Shown in pieces: positions 7,707 through 14,160 of a stretch of 16,460 nt of DNA; position 1 is the stretch's first letter, and every line of letters begins with the position of its first letter. The translations under genes and the position numbers were made by a program. The notes beneath the pieces were generated by a model, which did no database searches, was not told where the DNA came from, and was given only the letters and a program-made list of their open reading frames with translations. This stretch comes from Deltaproteobacteria bacterium (GTDB lineage: Bacteria; Desulfobacterota; Syntrophia; Syntrophales; Smithellaceae), in assembly GCA_011046295.1 (NCBI GenBank), contig DSAV01000168.1, forward strand, positions 1-16,460, written 5' to 3'.

Positions 7707-8507
7707 TTATATCCCCCTGCATTTAGATTCATTCCAGATATCATCCATTTCGGATAAAGTCGCTTCCCGCAGAGATTTGCCGCGTGCGCGTAGCGTTTTC
7801 TCCACATGAGCAAATCGCCTCAAAAATTTGTTTGTTGTTTTGGTCAGCGCCGTTTCCGCGTCAACTTTCAGAAAACGCGACAGGTTGACCAAAGTAAAAA
7901 GAACGTCTCCCATCTCTTCCTCGATTCTGCCGTGATTTTTGTCGTTCAGCGTCGCGCTCAATTCTTCCAGTTCTTCCTCAACTTTTTTTAGCACATCATC
8001 GGTTTGCGGCCAGTCGAATCCGTACGATGCCGCAAGTGAAGTAATCTTCTGCGCCCGCTTCAGCGCCGGCAATGTTTTCGGCACGCGGGTGAACAAATTT
8101 CCATTTTTATTTTTTTGCCCGAGCTCCTTTTCCTTGATTTTTTGCCAGTTGTCTTTTACTTCCCGCACCGAAGAAACTTTTTCGTTACCGAAAACATGAG
8201 GGTGGCGCCGTATCATTTTTTCTCTGATTTCTTGTAATATATTTTCGAGGGAAAATATTCCTTTTTCCTCGTAAATAGCCGTCAGAAACATAATTTGAAA
8301 AAGCAAATCTCCCAGCTCTTCTGAGACACCGTTATGGTTTTTCCCTTCGAGGGCGTCGATAACCTCATAAGCTTCTTCCAGAATGTATTTGCCGATATCC
8401 TTTGGTTTTTGTCTTTTGTCCCAGGGGCATCCCGCGGGCCCGCGCAGCGTTTTTATCAGATTTATTAACTGATGGAGCTCCTGGAAGGTTTTTTCGTCTT
8501 TTTTCAC
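7707..8507 (-). CDS. mazG: Nucleoside triphosphate pyrophosphohydrolase MazG
   Basis: Hydrolyses NTPs and dNTPs to monophosphates and pyrophosphate, which cleans the nucleotide pool. Two MazG domains are visible. The first has GCPWDKRQ, EEAYEVIDALE and EELGDLLFQIMF; the second has EELEELSATL and EEEMGDVLFTLVNL, the EExxE...ExxD metal-binding pattern. With the GTG at 8507 the protein has 266 residues, close to the usual 260-270. The reading frame is open to an ATG at 8621, but those 38 extra residues (from MSRLPAANIY) have no counterpart in MazG. The SD is weak for either start. A DUF2065 gene follows 3 bp downstream. Confidence 0.93.
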   Translation of the reverse strand: MKKDEKTFQELHQLINLIKTLRGPAGCPWDKRQKPKDIGKYILEEAYEVIDALEGKNHNGVSEELGDLLFQIMFLTAIYEEKGIFSLENILQEIREKMIRRHPHVFGNEKVSSVREVKDNWQKIKEKELGQKNKNGNLFTRVPKTLPALKRAQKITSLAASYGFDWPQTDDVLKKVEEELEELSATLNDKNHGRIEEEMGDVLFTLVNLSRFLKVDAETALTKTTNKFLRRFAHVEKTLRARGKSLREATLSEMDDIWNESKCRGI

Positions 8508-8633
8508 CTTTATTAGTCTCGTTCTGATAAAATGAACTTCGCCCAAAAAGAAGATGGCCGCCTTTTTAGGCGAATTTTTCCGGAAAGTAGCATATATATT
8601 TGCGGCGGGCAACCGGGACATTTTCGGGCATGT

Positions 8634-8646
8634 TTACCTGAGGTAA
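8634..8646. promoter_or_regulatory. Palindrome TTACCT-G-AGGTAA between divergent genes
   Basis: Perfect 6-bp arms around one central base, placed between mazG (minus strand) and the first lipoprotein promoter (plus strand). The symmetry suggests a dimeric regulator site, but no regulator is identified and chance is possible. Confidence 0.3.
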
Positions 8647-8660
8647 CTTTTTTAAAATCC

Positions 8661-8702
8661 TGCAAAAGTTGCACTTGACAAAGGCAATAGTCGGCTTATT
8701 AT
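8661..8702 (+). promoter_or_regulatory. Promoter upstream of the first lipoprotein cassette, with adjoining inverted repeat
   Basis: The -35 TTGACA (8675-8680), 16 bp and the -10 TATTAT (8697-8702) make a strong sigma-70 type promoter. One base upstream of the -35 is the inverted repeat TGCAA-AAG-TTGCA (8661-8673), well placed for an activator or repressor. The start of transcription would be near 8709, about 150 bp before the lipoprotein ATG. Confidence 0.65.
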
Positions 8703-8763
8703 CAATTATTGGATGAAGATATAGTAATAACAATAACTACAAATAAAAATATCCAAATTAATC

Positions 8764-8792
8764 TTGACAAGGCGGCTAAGAGACGTTATCAC
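8764..8792 (+). promoter_or_regulatory. Second promoter of lipoprotein cassette 1
   Basis: TTGACA at 8764-8769, then 17 bp, then TATCAC (or TTATCA after 16 bp). The -10 is poor, but the element starts 95 bp before the lipoprotein ATG, and a matching TTGACAAG element starts 93 bp before the second lipoprotein ATG. This conservation between paralogous cassettes is the main support. Confidence 0.5.
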
Positions 8793-8858
8793 TTGCATAA
8801 CTTTAACAAAAAGGGAAAGTCCCGGAAGGTTAATCATTTGAAAGGAGGAAATATTTCA

Positions 8859-9011
8859 ATGAAAAAGTTATTAAGCATAGTCGTGGTATTACTTTTGGTG
8901 GTTTCTTTTGCGGTAATAGGCTGCAAAAAGGAAGAGCCCGCGCCGGCCGTTGATGCTCCGGCGGTGGAAGAGCCGGCTGATGCGCCCGCGGAAGAAGCTG
9001 CGGGAGAATAA
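8859..9011 (+). CDS. Small acidic lipoprotein (cassette 1)
   Basis: This 50-residue protein has a lipoprotein signal peptide: MKK, a hydrophobic core LLSIVVVLLLVVSF, and the lipobox VIGC with the lipidated Cys at position 22. The mature part of 29 residues is CKKEEP followed by Ala, Pro, Glu and Asp only in varied order, with no aromatic residue and probably no fold. The ATG is set by AAAGGAGG at 8841-8848, 10 bp upstream; the frame is open further upstream, but without a signal-peptide arrangement or SD. It is a paralogue of the lipoprotein at 9263. Function unknown; such peptides usually sit at the outer membrane or periplasmic face. No Asp follows the Cys, so inner-membrane retention is not indicated. 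Confidence 0.82.
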   Translation: MKKLLSIVVVLLLVVSFAVIGCKKEEPAPAVDAPAVEEPADAPAEEAAGE

Positions 9012-9040
9012 AAGAATAATCATTATTTGTATTTTTGAGG

Positions 9041-9079
9041 AAAAACCGGGCATCCGAAAGGGACCAGCCCGGTTTTTTT
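9041..9079 (+). terminator. Intrinsic terminator after lipoprotein 1
   Basis: Stem AAACCGGGC/GCCCGGTTT with a 15-nt loop, then T7. It closes cassette 1, 30 bp after the stop codon. Its CCGG-based stem resembles the terminator after lipoprotein 2. Confidence 0.88.
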
Positions 9080-9169
9080 CTGTGCGAGCATGGATTTATG
9101 TTTACAAAAGAGTCTCGAAGGCGGTTTGTCTGAAAATTATCAGTATGTAGGAGGCCATTTCATTTAGCC

Positions 9170-9198
9170 TTGACAAGCTAATAAATAGAAGTTATTCA
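9170..9198 (+). promoter_or_regulatory. Promoter of lipoprotein cassette 2
   Basis: TTGACA (9170-9175), 17 bp, TATTCA (9193-9198). It follows the cassette 1 terminator and starts 93 bp before the lipoprotein ATG, matching the arrangement of the second promoter of cassette 1. Independent transcription of the second lipoprotein is therefore likely. Confidence 0.65.
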
Positions 9199-9262
9199 AT
9201 GGCGAACTTTTGTTAAGGGGTAAAAAACACGAAGCTAATCATGGAAAGGAGGAGAGATTCGA

Positions 9263-9445
9263 ATGAAAAGATTTATAACCATTATTCTGGTAATATTTTT
9301 AGTCGCTTCTTTTACACTGTTAGGATGCAAGAAAAAGGAAGAGGCGGCGCCGGCGCCTGAGGTTCCGGTGGCCGGAGAAGTAGATGACGACCTGCCTTCG
9401 GTGGATGATGATTTAGTGCCGTGGACTCCGCCCGAGGAAGAATAA
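9263..9445 (+). CDS. Small acidic lipoprotein (cassette 2)
   Basis: This 60-residue protein starts MKRFITIILVIFLVASFTLL and has the lipobox LLGC with Cys at position 22, exactly as in its neighbour. The mature part of 39 residues is CKKKEEAAPAPEVPV, then a strongly acidic stretch holding two copies of VDDDL or a close variant (EVDDDLPSVDDDLV), and the end PWTPPEEE. The start is fixed by AAAGGAGGAG about 9 bp upstream. The leader sequence and the first half of the protein align with cassette 1, so this is a tandem duplication whose C-terminal parts have diverged. Function unknown. The DDDL repeats could bind divalent metal or positively charged partners; that is a guess. Confidence 0.84.
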   Translation: MKRFITIILVIFLVASFTLLGCKKKEEAAPAPEVPVAGEVDDDLPSVDDDLVPWTPPEEE

Positions 9446-9464
9446 TCCTGAAAAGTAAAGAAAA

Positions 9465-9502
9465 GACCGGGCCTCTGTAGGGAAACAGGGTCCGGTTTTT
9501 TT
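9465..9502 (+). terminator. Intrinsic terminator after lipoprotein 2
   Basis: ACCGGGCC-T-CTGT pairs with ACAGGGTCCGGT, with one bulged T and one G-U pair, and is followed by T7. It ends cassette 2, 20 bp after the stop codon. Confidence 0.88.
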
Positions 9503-9615
9503 CAAAAGTGGATTAATTGAGAAAAATATGCTATAAAATCATCCAGCTTGGAAGTTTTTAAAAAGAGCCTAAACATTAAAAAGAAGCAATATCTGCTTAA
9601 TTCCGGAGGTGTTTT

Positions 9616-9924
9616 ATGTCGCAAGACGGAGGAGATTTTTTAAAAGGCCTGATTTTTGGAGGGCTGGCGGGAGCGATAATCGGGATCTTATACGCGCCAA
9701 GAAGCGGCAGGGAGACACGCGAAGAACTGACGCATAAAGCCGATGAGCTCATAGCCAGGGCCAAGGAAGAATATGAAAAAAACAGAGAGGACTACGAAGC
9801 GGCCTATAGGCGGGTAAAGGAAGCCGGGGAGCTGATAAAACATAAAGCCTCAGAGGTGGAAGAAAAAATCGGCAAGCTGACCCAATCAGGAAAAGAAACC
9901 GCAGAGGACAAAAAAAAAGATTGA
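9616..9924 (+). CDS. YtxH-domain protein, apparently cut short at an A9 tract
   Basis: The zero frame gives 102 residues. The N-terminus DFLKGLIFGGLAGAIIGILYAPRSGRETREEL is the YtxH signature: a membrane segment (about 10-27) ending LYAPxSGxxTR. A charged, probably coiled-coil tail follows (about 35-95). The ATG follows TCCGGAGG by 7 bp. At 9910-9918 nine A residues precede GATTGA, which stops the frame. Reading on in the -1 frame gives KALDAGVEAYKGKKKKKQV and a stop at 9986, a normal-looking YtxH C-terminus. So the gene is either a recent or artefactual frameshift, or is expressed as two forms by slippage. YtxH proteins are tied to envelope or stress responses in some bacteria; the mechanism is unknown. 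Confidence 0.85.
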   Translation: MSQDGGDFLKGLIFGGLAGAIIGILYAPRSGRETREELTHKADELIARAKEEYEKNREDYEAAYRRVKEAGELIKHKASEVEEKIGKLTQSGKETAEDKKKD

Positions 9925-9986
9925 AGAAGGCGCTTGACGCGGGAGTTGAAGCGTATAAGGGAAAAAAGAAAAAGAAACAAGTTTAA
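9910..9986 (+). other. A9 slippery tract and -1 frame extension of the YtxH gene
   Basis: After GAC come nine A (9910-9918) read as AAA AAA AAA, then GAT TGA. Slipping back one base on the tract, by the ribosome or RNA polymerase, gives AGA TTG AAG and continues 22 codons to TAA at 9984-9986, adding RLKKALDAGVEAYKG and a basic end. The extended product would have 123 residues. One missing A in the assembly would look the same. Confidence 0.6.
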
Positions 9987-10004
9987 TCACAAAAGGATGA
10001 ATCC

Positions 10005-10400
10005 ATGACCCTGGAAACTTTTTTGTTGGTTCTTTGTGTCGTTATTATTTTACTGGCCCTGGTGTTTCTGCCCATTGCCTGGCAGTTATGGCGCACGGCA
10101 AAAAATGCGTCGGCAACGCTGGAAACCCTTAACGGTAATTTACCGTCCATTTTGAAAAACATGGAAGAAATGACCGGCAATATCAATCAATCCACCACGA
10201 CAATCAATAATGAAGTGCAGACTCTTTCCACCGCCTTGAACAGAGTTTATTCGTCGGCCAGTTCCATTATCGGTGATGTTCGCAGTCTCAGTATCTCGCC
10301 CCGGGCGGTAAAAGGGTCTTTTTTGCAGCTAATCAACAGCGGACTGGCGATAGCAAAAGGCGTGCGTGTCTTTCTTGATGTTTTTCTTGACAGGAAATAA
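10005..10400 (+). CDS. DUF948-like membrane-anchored protein
   Basis: This 131-residue protein has one N-terminal membrane segment (about 4-30, ending WQLWRTAKN) followed by a polar helical region of the kind seen in DUF948: NLPSILKNMEEMTGNINQSTTTINNEVQTLS, with repeated Asn and Thr and heptad-like spacing. The C-terminus has a second weakly hydrophobic stretch LQLINSGLAIAKGVRVFLDVF. AAAGGATG precedes the ATG. It starts 18 bp after the end of the extended YtxH frame; a YtxH gene beside a DUF948 gene is a recurrent pairing, which suggests related envelope roles. Biochemical function unknown. Confidence 0.78.
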   Translation: MTLETFLLVLCVVIILLALVFLPIAWQLWRTAKNASATLETLNGNLPSILKNMEEMTGNINQSTTTINNEVQTLSTALNRVYSSASSIIGDVRSLSISPRAVKGSFLQLINSGLAIAKGVRVFLDVFLDRK

Positions 10401-10415
10401 ATTTTTCGAAGAAAA

Positions 10416-10877
10416 ATGGCCAAGGTGACTTTTTCCAGCAAGTGGGGACGTGTCAACGCCCGGAAAAAAGCGGACCCGGCGAAACCGGAGTCCAAGCCGG
10501 CTGAAGATTTGGTACGCGATATAAAGAAAAACCAAAAACAGGCGGCGGGTGAAGACTACCGCGAAAAATCGCTCGCCCTGCACGGCCTTCACTGCGCGCG
10601 CTGCGGCCGCGACTTTGAAGCTTCCCAAAGGCATCTTTTAACTGTCCATCACAAAGACGGCAATCATCACAATAATCCTCCCGACGGAAGCAACTGGGAA
10701 AATCTTTGTGTCTATTGCCATGAAGACGTTCACAGCCGCGGGGTTCTGGGGGATTATTTGCGAGGTGAAGCTTCTTCCAAAGAAGTCAGCCTGGTTTATG
10801 AAGACGCATCCGGCACAGGCGGCTTTGGCCCCATGGCGGACAAACTCAGACAAGCCCTGCAGAAAAACAAAAAATAA
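10416..10877 (+). CDS. HNH nuclease family protein, YajD-like
   Basis: This 153-residue protein has a basic N-terminal extension (about residues 1-45) and a central HNH domain: CARC (C60, C63), LTVHHKDGNHHNNPPDGSNWENL (catalytic His near 78-79, Asn at 93-96) and CVYCHEDVHS (C98, C101, H106). The two CxxC pairs bind a structural zinc. The NPPDGSNWENLCVYCHEDVHS block is typical of YajD-type proteins, a broadly conserved group whose in vivo substrate is not settled. It starts 15 bp after the DUF948 gene with only a weak SD (GAAG), so coupling is plausible. It ends 2 bp from the convergent gene at 10880 with no terminator visible between them. Confidence 0.88.
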   Translation: MAKVTFSSKWGRVNARKKADPAKPESKPAEDLVRDIKKNQKQAAGEDYREKSLALHGLHCARCGRDFEASQRHLLTVHHKDGNHHNNPPDGSNWENLCVYCHEDVHSRGVLGDYLRGEASSKEVSLVYEDASGTGGFGPMADKLRQALQKNKK

Positions 10878-10879
10878 AA

Positions 10880-11077
10880 TCAGTTAACCGTAATTTTCAG
10901 ATTATCTTTTTCTTTTACCAGCTTGTCGCCCACGGAAGTTTGGCAAAACACGCAGCTGTAATCGTACTTTTCTCCCTGGGGGAGAATCAGCAAAAGCCTT
11001 TTTCTCACCGGCACGGATTTTTTGCATTGGGGGCAGAATAATTCTGTGGCGTCAAAATCGGAATAAGACTGCATCAT
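10880..11077 (-). CDS. Small zinc-ribbon-like protein
   Basis: This 65-residue protein has two CxxC pairs (FCPQC near residues 14-18, CVFC near 42-45) spaced as in a zinc ribbon, joined by VRKRLLLILPQGEKYDYS. There is no signal peptide or membrane segment, so it should be cytoplasmic. The ATG at 11077 overlaps the nadE stop as ATGA, with a second ATG right after, so translation is coupled to nadE. I do not recognise a named family; whether it helps NadE or merely shares the transcript is not shown. Confidence 0.75.
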   Translation of the reverse strand: MMQSYSDFDATELFCPQCKKSVPVRKRLLLILPQGEKYDYSCVFCQTSVGDKLVKEKDNLKITVN

Positions 11078-13149
11078 TTGCCGCGTTCACCATCCGGGAT
11101 TTTTTTCCAGTTATCAAGCCAGACGTGCGCTTCGCTGTCGCTGGGCGCGCGCCAGTCGCCGCGCGGAGAGAGGGAGCCCCCGGAACCAACCTTCGGGGAA
11201 TTGGGCACGCAGGAGCGTTTGTACTGCGTGGTTTTGAAAAACCGGTACAGATAAACGTATAGCCATTTTTTTATTTCTTTTATGGAATAAGATTTTCTTT
11301 TCGCGGGCACAACATCCGGCCATTGCCCCTTTTCCTTATCGTGCCAGGCGCAATAGGCCAAAAAAGCCACTTTCGTCGGCAGATAGCCGTAGCGGGTGAT
11401 AAAAAAGTTATTGAAATCCTGCAGTTCATAGGGCCCGATGGTTTCTTCCGTTTTCTGGTGCGGTTCACCGTTGGCTTTTCCCGGCACAAGTTCGGGCGAA
11501 ATTTCGGTTTCCAGGATATCACTAAGAATCTGGGAAACTTCGTCGGAAAATTGTTCGGTGCGCGCCACCCAGCGGATGAGATGCTGGATGAGAGTTTTCG
11601 GGACACTGGCATTCACGTTGTAATGGGACATGTGATCGCCGACACCGTATGTGCTCCAGCCCAGAGCCAGTTCGCTCAAATCACCCGTTCCCACCACAAG
11701 GGCGTCCCTCATGTTTGCCAGCCTGAAGAGGTGCGCCGTGCGCTGTCCGGCCTGAACATTTTCGAAAGTGACGTCGTATAAATCTTCCCCGTCGGTGAAG
11801 GGGTGCGCGATATCCTTGAGCACCTGCACGCAGGCGGGCTTGATGTCCAGTTCGTTCGCTTCCACGTCCAGCGCCTTCATCAGTTTATGGGCGTTTTGGT
11901 AAGTCTTGGCCGAGGTGGCAAACCCCGGCATGGTGTAAGCTTTGATATTTTTACGCGGCAGATTCAAGACATCCATTGTTTTCGCCGCCACAATGAGAGC
12001 GTGCGTGGAATCCAGGCCGCCGGATATGCCGATAACCAGATTTTTTATGCCGGATGCCGCAAGCCGCTTGGCCAGACCCTGCACCTGGATATTGTAAGCT
12101 TCGTAACAGCGCTCATCGCGCCGGGCGGTTTGGGCGGGGATGTAGGGATAGCGCGGGTATTCTCTGTGCAGGAGGAGCCGCTCTTTGGGGATTTCCACGC
12201 TGAAGAGCGCTTTGCGCAAGGAAGCGACTCTATTTTTGTGTTCCTGCGCGTTTTGGCCAAACGTGTTGAGTCTCATCCTGTCCTGGGCCAGCCGGTCGAG
12301 GTCAATGTCGCTGTAAATAATCTGGGCATGCGGCGCGAAGCGGGCGGATTCGGCCAGGAGGTTGCCGTTTTCGTAAATCATGGCGTGTCCGTCCCACGCT
12401 AAATCCGTTGTGGATTCGCCCCCGCCCGCCGCGGCGTAAAGATAGGCGGCAACACAGCGGGCGGACTGGTTGGCGGCCAGCTGGTGGCGGTATTCGGATT
12501 TGCCGATGGTGACATTGGAAGCGGATAAATTGCCGATGAGGGTGGCTCCCGCCATGGCCGCGAAGGAGGAAGGCGGCACGGGCACCCACGCGTCTTCGCA
12601 TATTTCAAAAAATAATCTGAAATTATCGATATTGGCACACTGGAAAATTATATCATTGCCGAGGGGAATATCTTTTTGTCCGGCCAGATCGATGTGTGAA
12701 GAAACCGCGCCGCGGGCGTCGGTAAACTGTCTGGCCTCGTAAAATTCGCGGTAGTTGGGCAGGAAGGATTTTACCGCTACGCCCAGAATTTTGCCGCGGT
12801 AAAAGACGATAGCGCAGTTAAAAAGCCGGCAATCAACCCGCAGGGGAGCGCCCACAGCCATAATGAGATTAATCTTTTCCGAGGCTTTTTTGATGGTCAG
12901 CAAAGCCTCTTCCACGGCGCGCAAAAGGGCGTCCTGGTGGAATAAATCTTCATTGGAATAGGCACTAAGTCCCATCTCCGGAAAAACAGCCAGGATTGCT
13001 TTTGCGGCCGCCGCTTCGCGCGCCAGCTTCAGAGTTTCCCTGGTGTTGAAGGAAACATCGGCAACTTTTAATTCAGGCACGCACACCGCGGCGCGGATAA
13101 AGCCGTGATTGTACAAATTGAAAAACCCATCTGTCTTTTTTTCCGGCAT
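11074..13149 (-). CDS. nadE: Glutamine-dependent NAD+ synthetase
   Basis: Amidates nicotinate adenine dinucleotide to NAD+ with ammonia drawn from glutamine. The 691-residue protein is of the long two-domain type (like the mycobacterial enzyme). The N-terminal nitrilase-like glutaminase domain has its triad E58 (FPEMGLSAYS), K127 (VKSFLPNYREFYE) and C184 (FEICEDAW). The synthetase domain has the ATP loop ISGGLDSTHAL (376-381 is SGGLDS) and later VGTGDLSELALGWSTYGVGDHMSHYNVN. The typical ending with CVPNSPKVGSGGSLSPRGDWRAPSD is intact. The ATG at 13149 follows AAAGGA by 7 bp, the SD being encoded in the last folE2 codons, with a 4-bp gap. Confidence 0.97.
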   Translation of the reverse strand: MPEKKTDGFFNLYNHGFIRAAVCVPELKVADVSFNTRETLKLAREAAAAKAILAVFPEMGLSAYSNEDLFHQDALLRAVEEALLTIKKASEKINLIMAVGAPLRVDCRLFNCAIVFYRGKILGVAVKSFLPNYREFYEARQFTDARGAVSSHIDLAGQKDIPLGNDIIFQCANIDNFRLFFEICEDAWVPVPPSSFAAMAGATLIGNLSASNVTIGKSEYRHQLAANQSARCVAAYLYAAAGGGESTTDLAWDGHAMIYENGNLLAESARFAPHAQIIYSDIDLDRLAQDRMRLNTFGQNAQEHKNRVASLRKALFSVEIPKERLLLHREYPRYPYIPAQTARRDERCYEAYNIQVQGLAKRLAASGIKNLVIGISGGLDSTHALIVAAKTMDVLNLPRKNIKAYTMPGFATSAKTYQNAHKLMKALDVEANELDIKPACVQVLKDIAHPFTDGEDLYDVTFENVQAGQRTAHLFRLANMRDALVVGTGDLSELALGWSTYGVGDHMSHYNVNASVPKTLIQHLIRWVARTEQFSDEVSQILSDILETEISPELVPGKANGEPHQKTEETIGPYELQDFNNFFITRYGYLPTKVAFLAYCAWHDKEKGQWPDVVPAKRKSYSIKEIKKWLYVYLYRFFKTTQYKRSCVPNSPKVGSGGSLSPRGDWRAPSDSEAHVWLDNWKKIPDGERGK

Positions 13150-13153
13150 TAGC

Positions 13154-13921
13154 TTATCCTTTCTCTAAATAAGCGTAGGCGCTGTGGTTATGGATGCTTT
13201 CAAAATTTTCCGCCTCGATGCTGTACCAGGTAAATGTGTCGTCCTCATTTAGTTTCAGCGCCACGCTGCGCACGATGTCTTCCACGAATTTCGGGTTTTC
13301 ATACGCCTTTTCCGTGACGTATTTTTCATCCGTGCGCTTTAAAAGAGAGTATACCTCACCGCTGGCCGATTCTTCCACCATTTTTATGACATCTTCTATC
13401 CAGAAAAACCTGTCGAAGCGCACGTTCACGGTGACGATGCCGCGCTGGTTATGTGCGCCGAATCTGCTGATTTCGCGCGAGCAGGGGCACACGGTGGTGA
13501 CAGGCACTCTTACGCCGACGAGGAAATCGGTTTTTTCGGCGCTGTTTTCCCCGGCAAAAAGGCAGCGGTATTCCATCAGGCTTTTCGCGCCGGAGACCGG
13601 CGCCGTCTTTTCAATGAAATAGGGGAATTTTATTTCCATGTGCGCCGACTGCGCGGAGAGTTTGCGCCGTATCTTTTCCAGAATAGTCTGAAAAGTCTTG
13701 ATGCTGATTTGTCCCTGGAATTCGTTGAGCACTTCGACAAAGCGGCTCATATGCGTGCCCTTGAAATGGCGCGGGAGGTTGACATACATGTTGATGGACG
13801 CGTTGACCGGCTGGGTGCCGCGCGCGCGGTCCAATACGATCAGCGGGTATTTGATGTTTTTCACCCCGACTTTTTCAATGTCGATATTGCGGAAGTCTTT
13901 CTGGCTTTGAATGTCAATCAT
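13154..13921 (-). CDS. folE2: GTP cyclohydrolase FolE2 (type IB)
   Basis: Converts GTP to 7,8-dihydroneopterin triphosphate, the entry to folate and to queuosine precursors, replacing the zinc-dependent FolE. The 255-residue protein carries the FolE2 core TTVCPCSREISRFGAHNQRG with C145 as the likely catalytic/metal Cys and C147 beside it, and near the C-terminus the conserved EAENFESIHNHSAYA block. The ATG at 13921 lacks a clear SD. A 12-bp palindrome lies 28 bp upstream. It is cotranscribed with nadE and lies downstream of queD, whose enzyme uses its product. A folate role is equally possible. Confidence 0.95.
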   Translation of the reverse strand: MIDIQSQKDFRNIDIEKVGVKNIKYPLIVLDRARGTQPVNASINMYVNLPRHFKGTHMSRFVEVLNEFQGQISIKTFQTILEKIRRKLSAQSAHMEIKFPYFIEKTAPVSGAKSLMEYRCLFAGENSAEKTDFLVGVRVPVTTVCPCSREISRFGAHNQRGIVTVNVRFDRFFWIEDVIKMVEESASGEVYSLLKRTDEKYVTEKAYENPKFVEDIVRSVALKLNEDDTFTWYSIEAENFESIHNHSAYAYLEKG

Positions 13922-13948
13922 TTTTAACTGGTGCTCAGGCTGAAGATG

Positions 13949-13960
13949 TTTAGGCCTAAA
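13949..13960. promoter_or_regulatory. 12-bp palindrome TTTAGGCCTAAA upstream of folE2
   Basis: Perfect self-complementary sequence 28 bp before the folE2 start. It could be an operator, but no partner regulator or second copy was found here, so function is speculative. Confidence 0.3.
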
Positions 13961-13985
13961 GTTTTTAATTTTCAGTCCGGCATTA

Positions 13986-14116
13986 GAGACTGTGTCATAA
14001 TGTCTTTGCGAGGAAGTGTAACGACCGAAGCAATCTCTTATCTATTCGATATTATATGGATTGCCGCGCTCCCTGCGGGAGCTCGCAATGACAAATGATG
14101 ATTGCGACACAGTCTC
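13986..14116. repeat. Palindromic interspersed repeat (MITE-like) between queD and folE2
   Basis: The outer arms GAGACTGTGTC (13986-13996) and GACACAGTCTC (14106-14116) are perfect inverted repeats of 11 bp. Inside them lie TGTCTTTGCGAG and CTCGCAATGACA (11 of 12 complementary), then GAAGCAATC and GGATTGCCG. The inner pattern, TTGCGAGG...GAAGCAATC...GATTGC...CTCGCAATGACA, is a type of short repeat found scattered in many bacterial genomes. It codes for nothing and transcripts on either strand would fold into a long hairpin. Only one copy is in the window. Confidence 0.72.
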
Positions 14117-14160
14117 ATTCGCCGGATTCCGCCCCGCCGTGGCAGGGCTACACCTTCAGT

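Larger units (their letters stand above)
8764..9502 (+). repeat. Tandem duplication of a promoter-lipoprotein-terminator cassette
   Basis: Units at 8764-9079 and 9170-9502 share the element order and spacing: TTGACAAG promoter, about 93-95 bp to the ATG, a GAAG-TTAATCAT or GAAG-CTAATCAT motif, AAAGGAGG, a signal peptide with Cys22, and a CCGG-stem terminator. The two promoters are 406 bp apart and the two start codons 404 bp. Similarity fades inside the mature peptides. Confidence 0.7.

Noticed and set aside
8508..8621. 38-residue N-terminal extension of MazG from the ATG at 8621
   Set aside because: The residues have no MazG counterpart and there is no SD; the GTG at 8507 gives the normal length. 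It cannot be fully excluded.
8709..8858. Longer frame leading into lipoprotein 1
   Set aside because: Starting upstream would bury the lipoprotein signal peptide; AAAGGAGG just before 8859 decides the start.
9515..9535. Promoter before the YtxH gene (TTGAGA...TATAAA)
   Set aside because: Spacing between the two boxes is only about 9 bp, too short for a sigma-70 promoter.
10878..10900. Shared terminator between the convergent HNH and zinc-ribbon genes
   Set aside because: No stem of useful length is present, so none is annotated.
11803..12402. 199-codon plus-strand frame inside nadE
   Set aside because: Complement of a full-length NAD synthetase; no SD and no recognisable motif.
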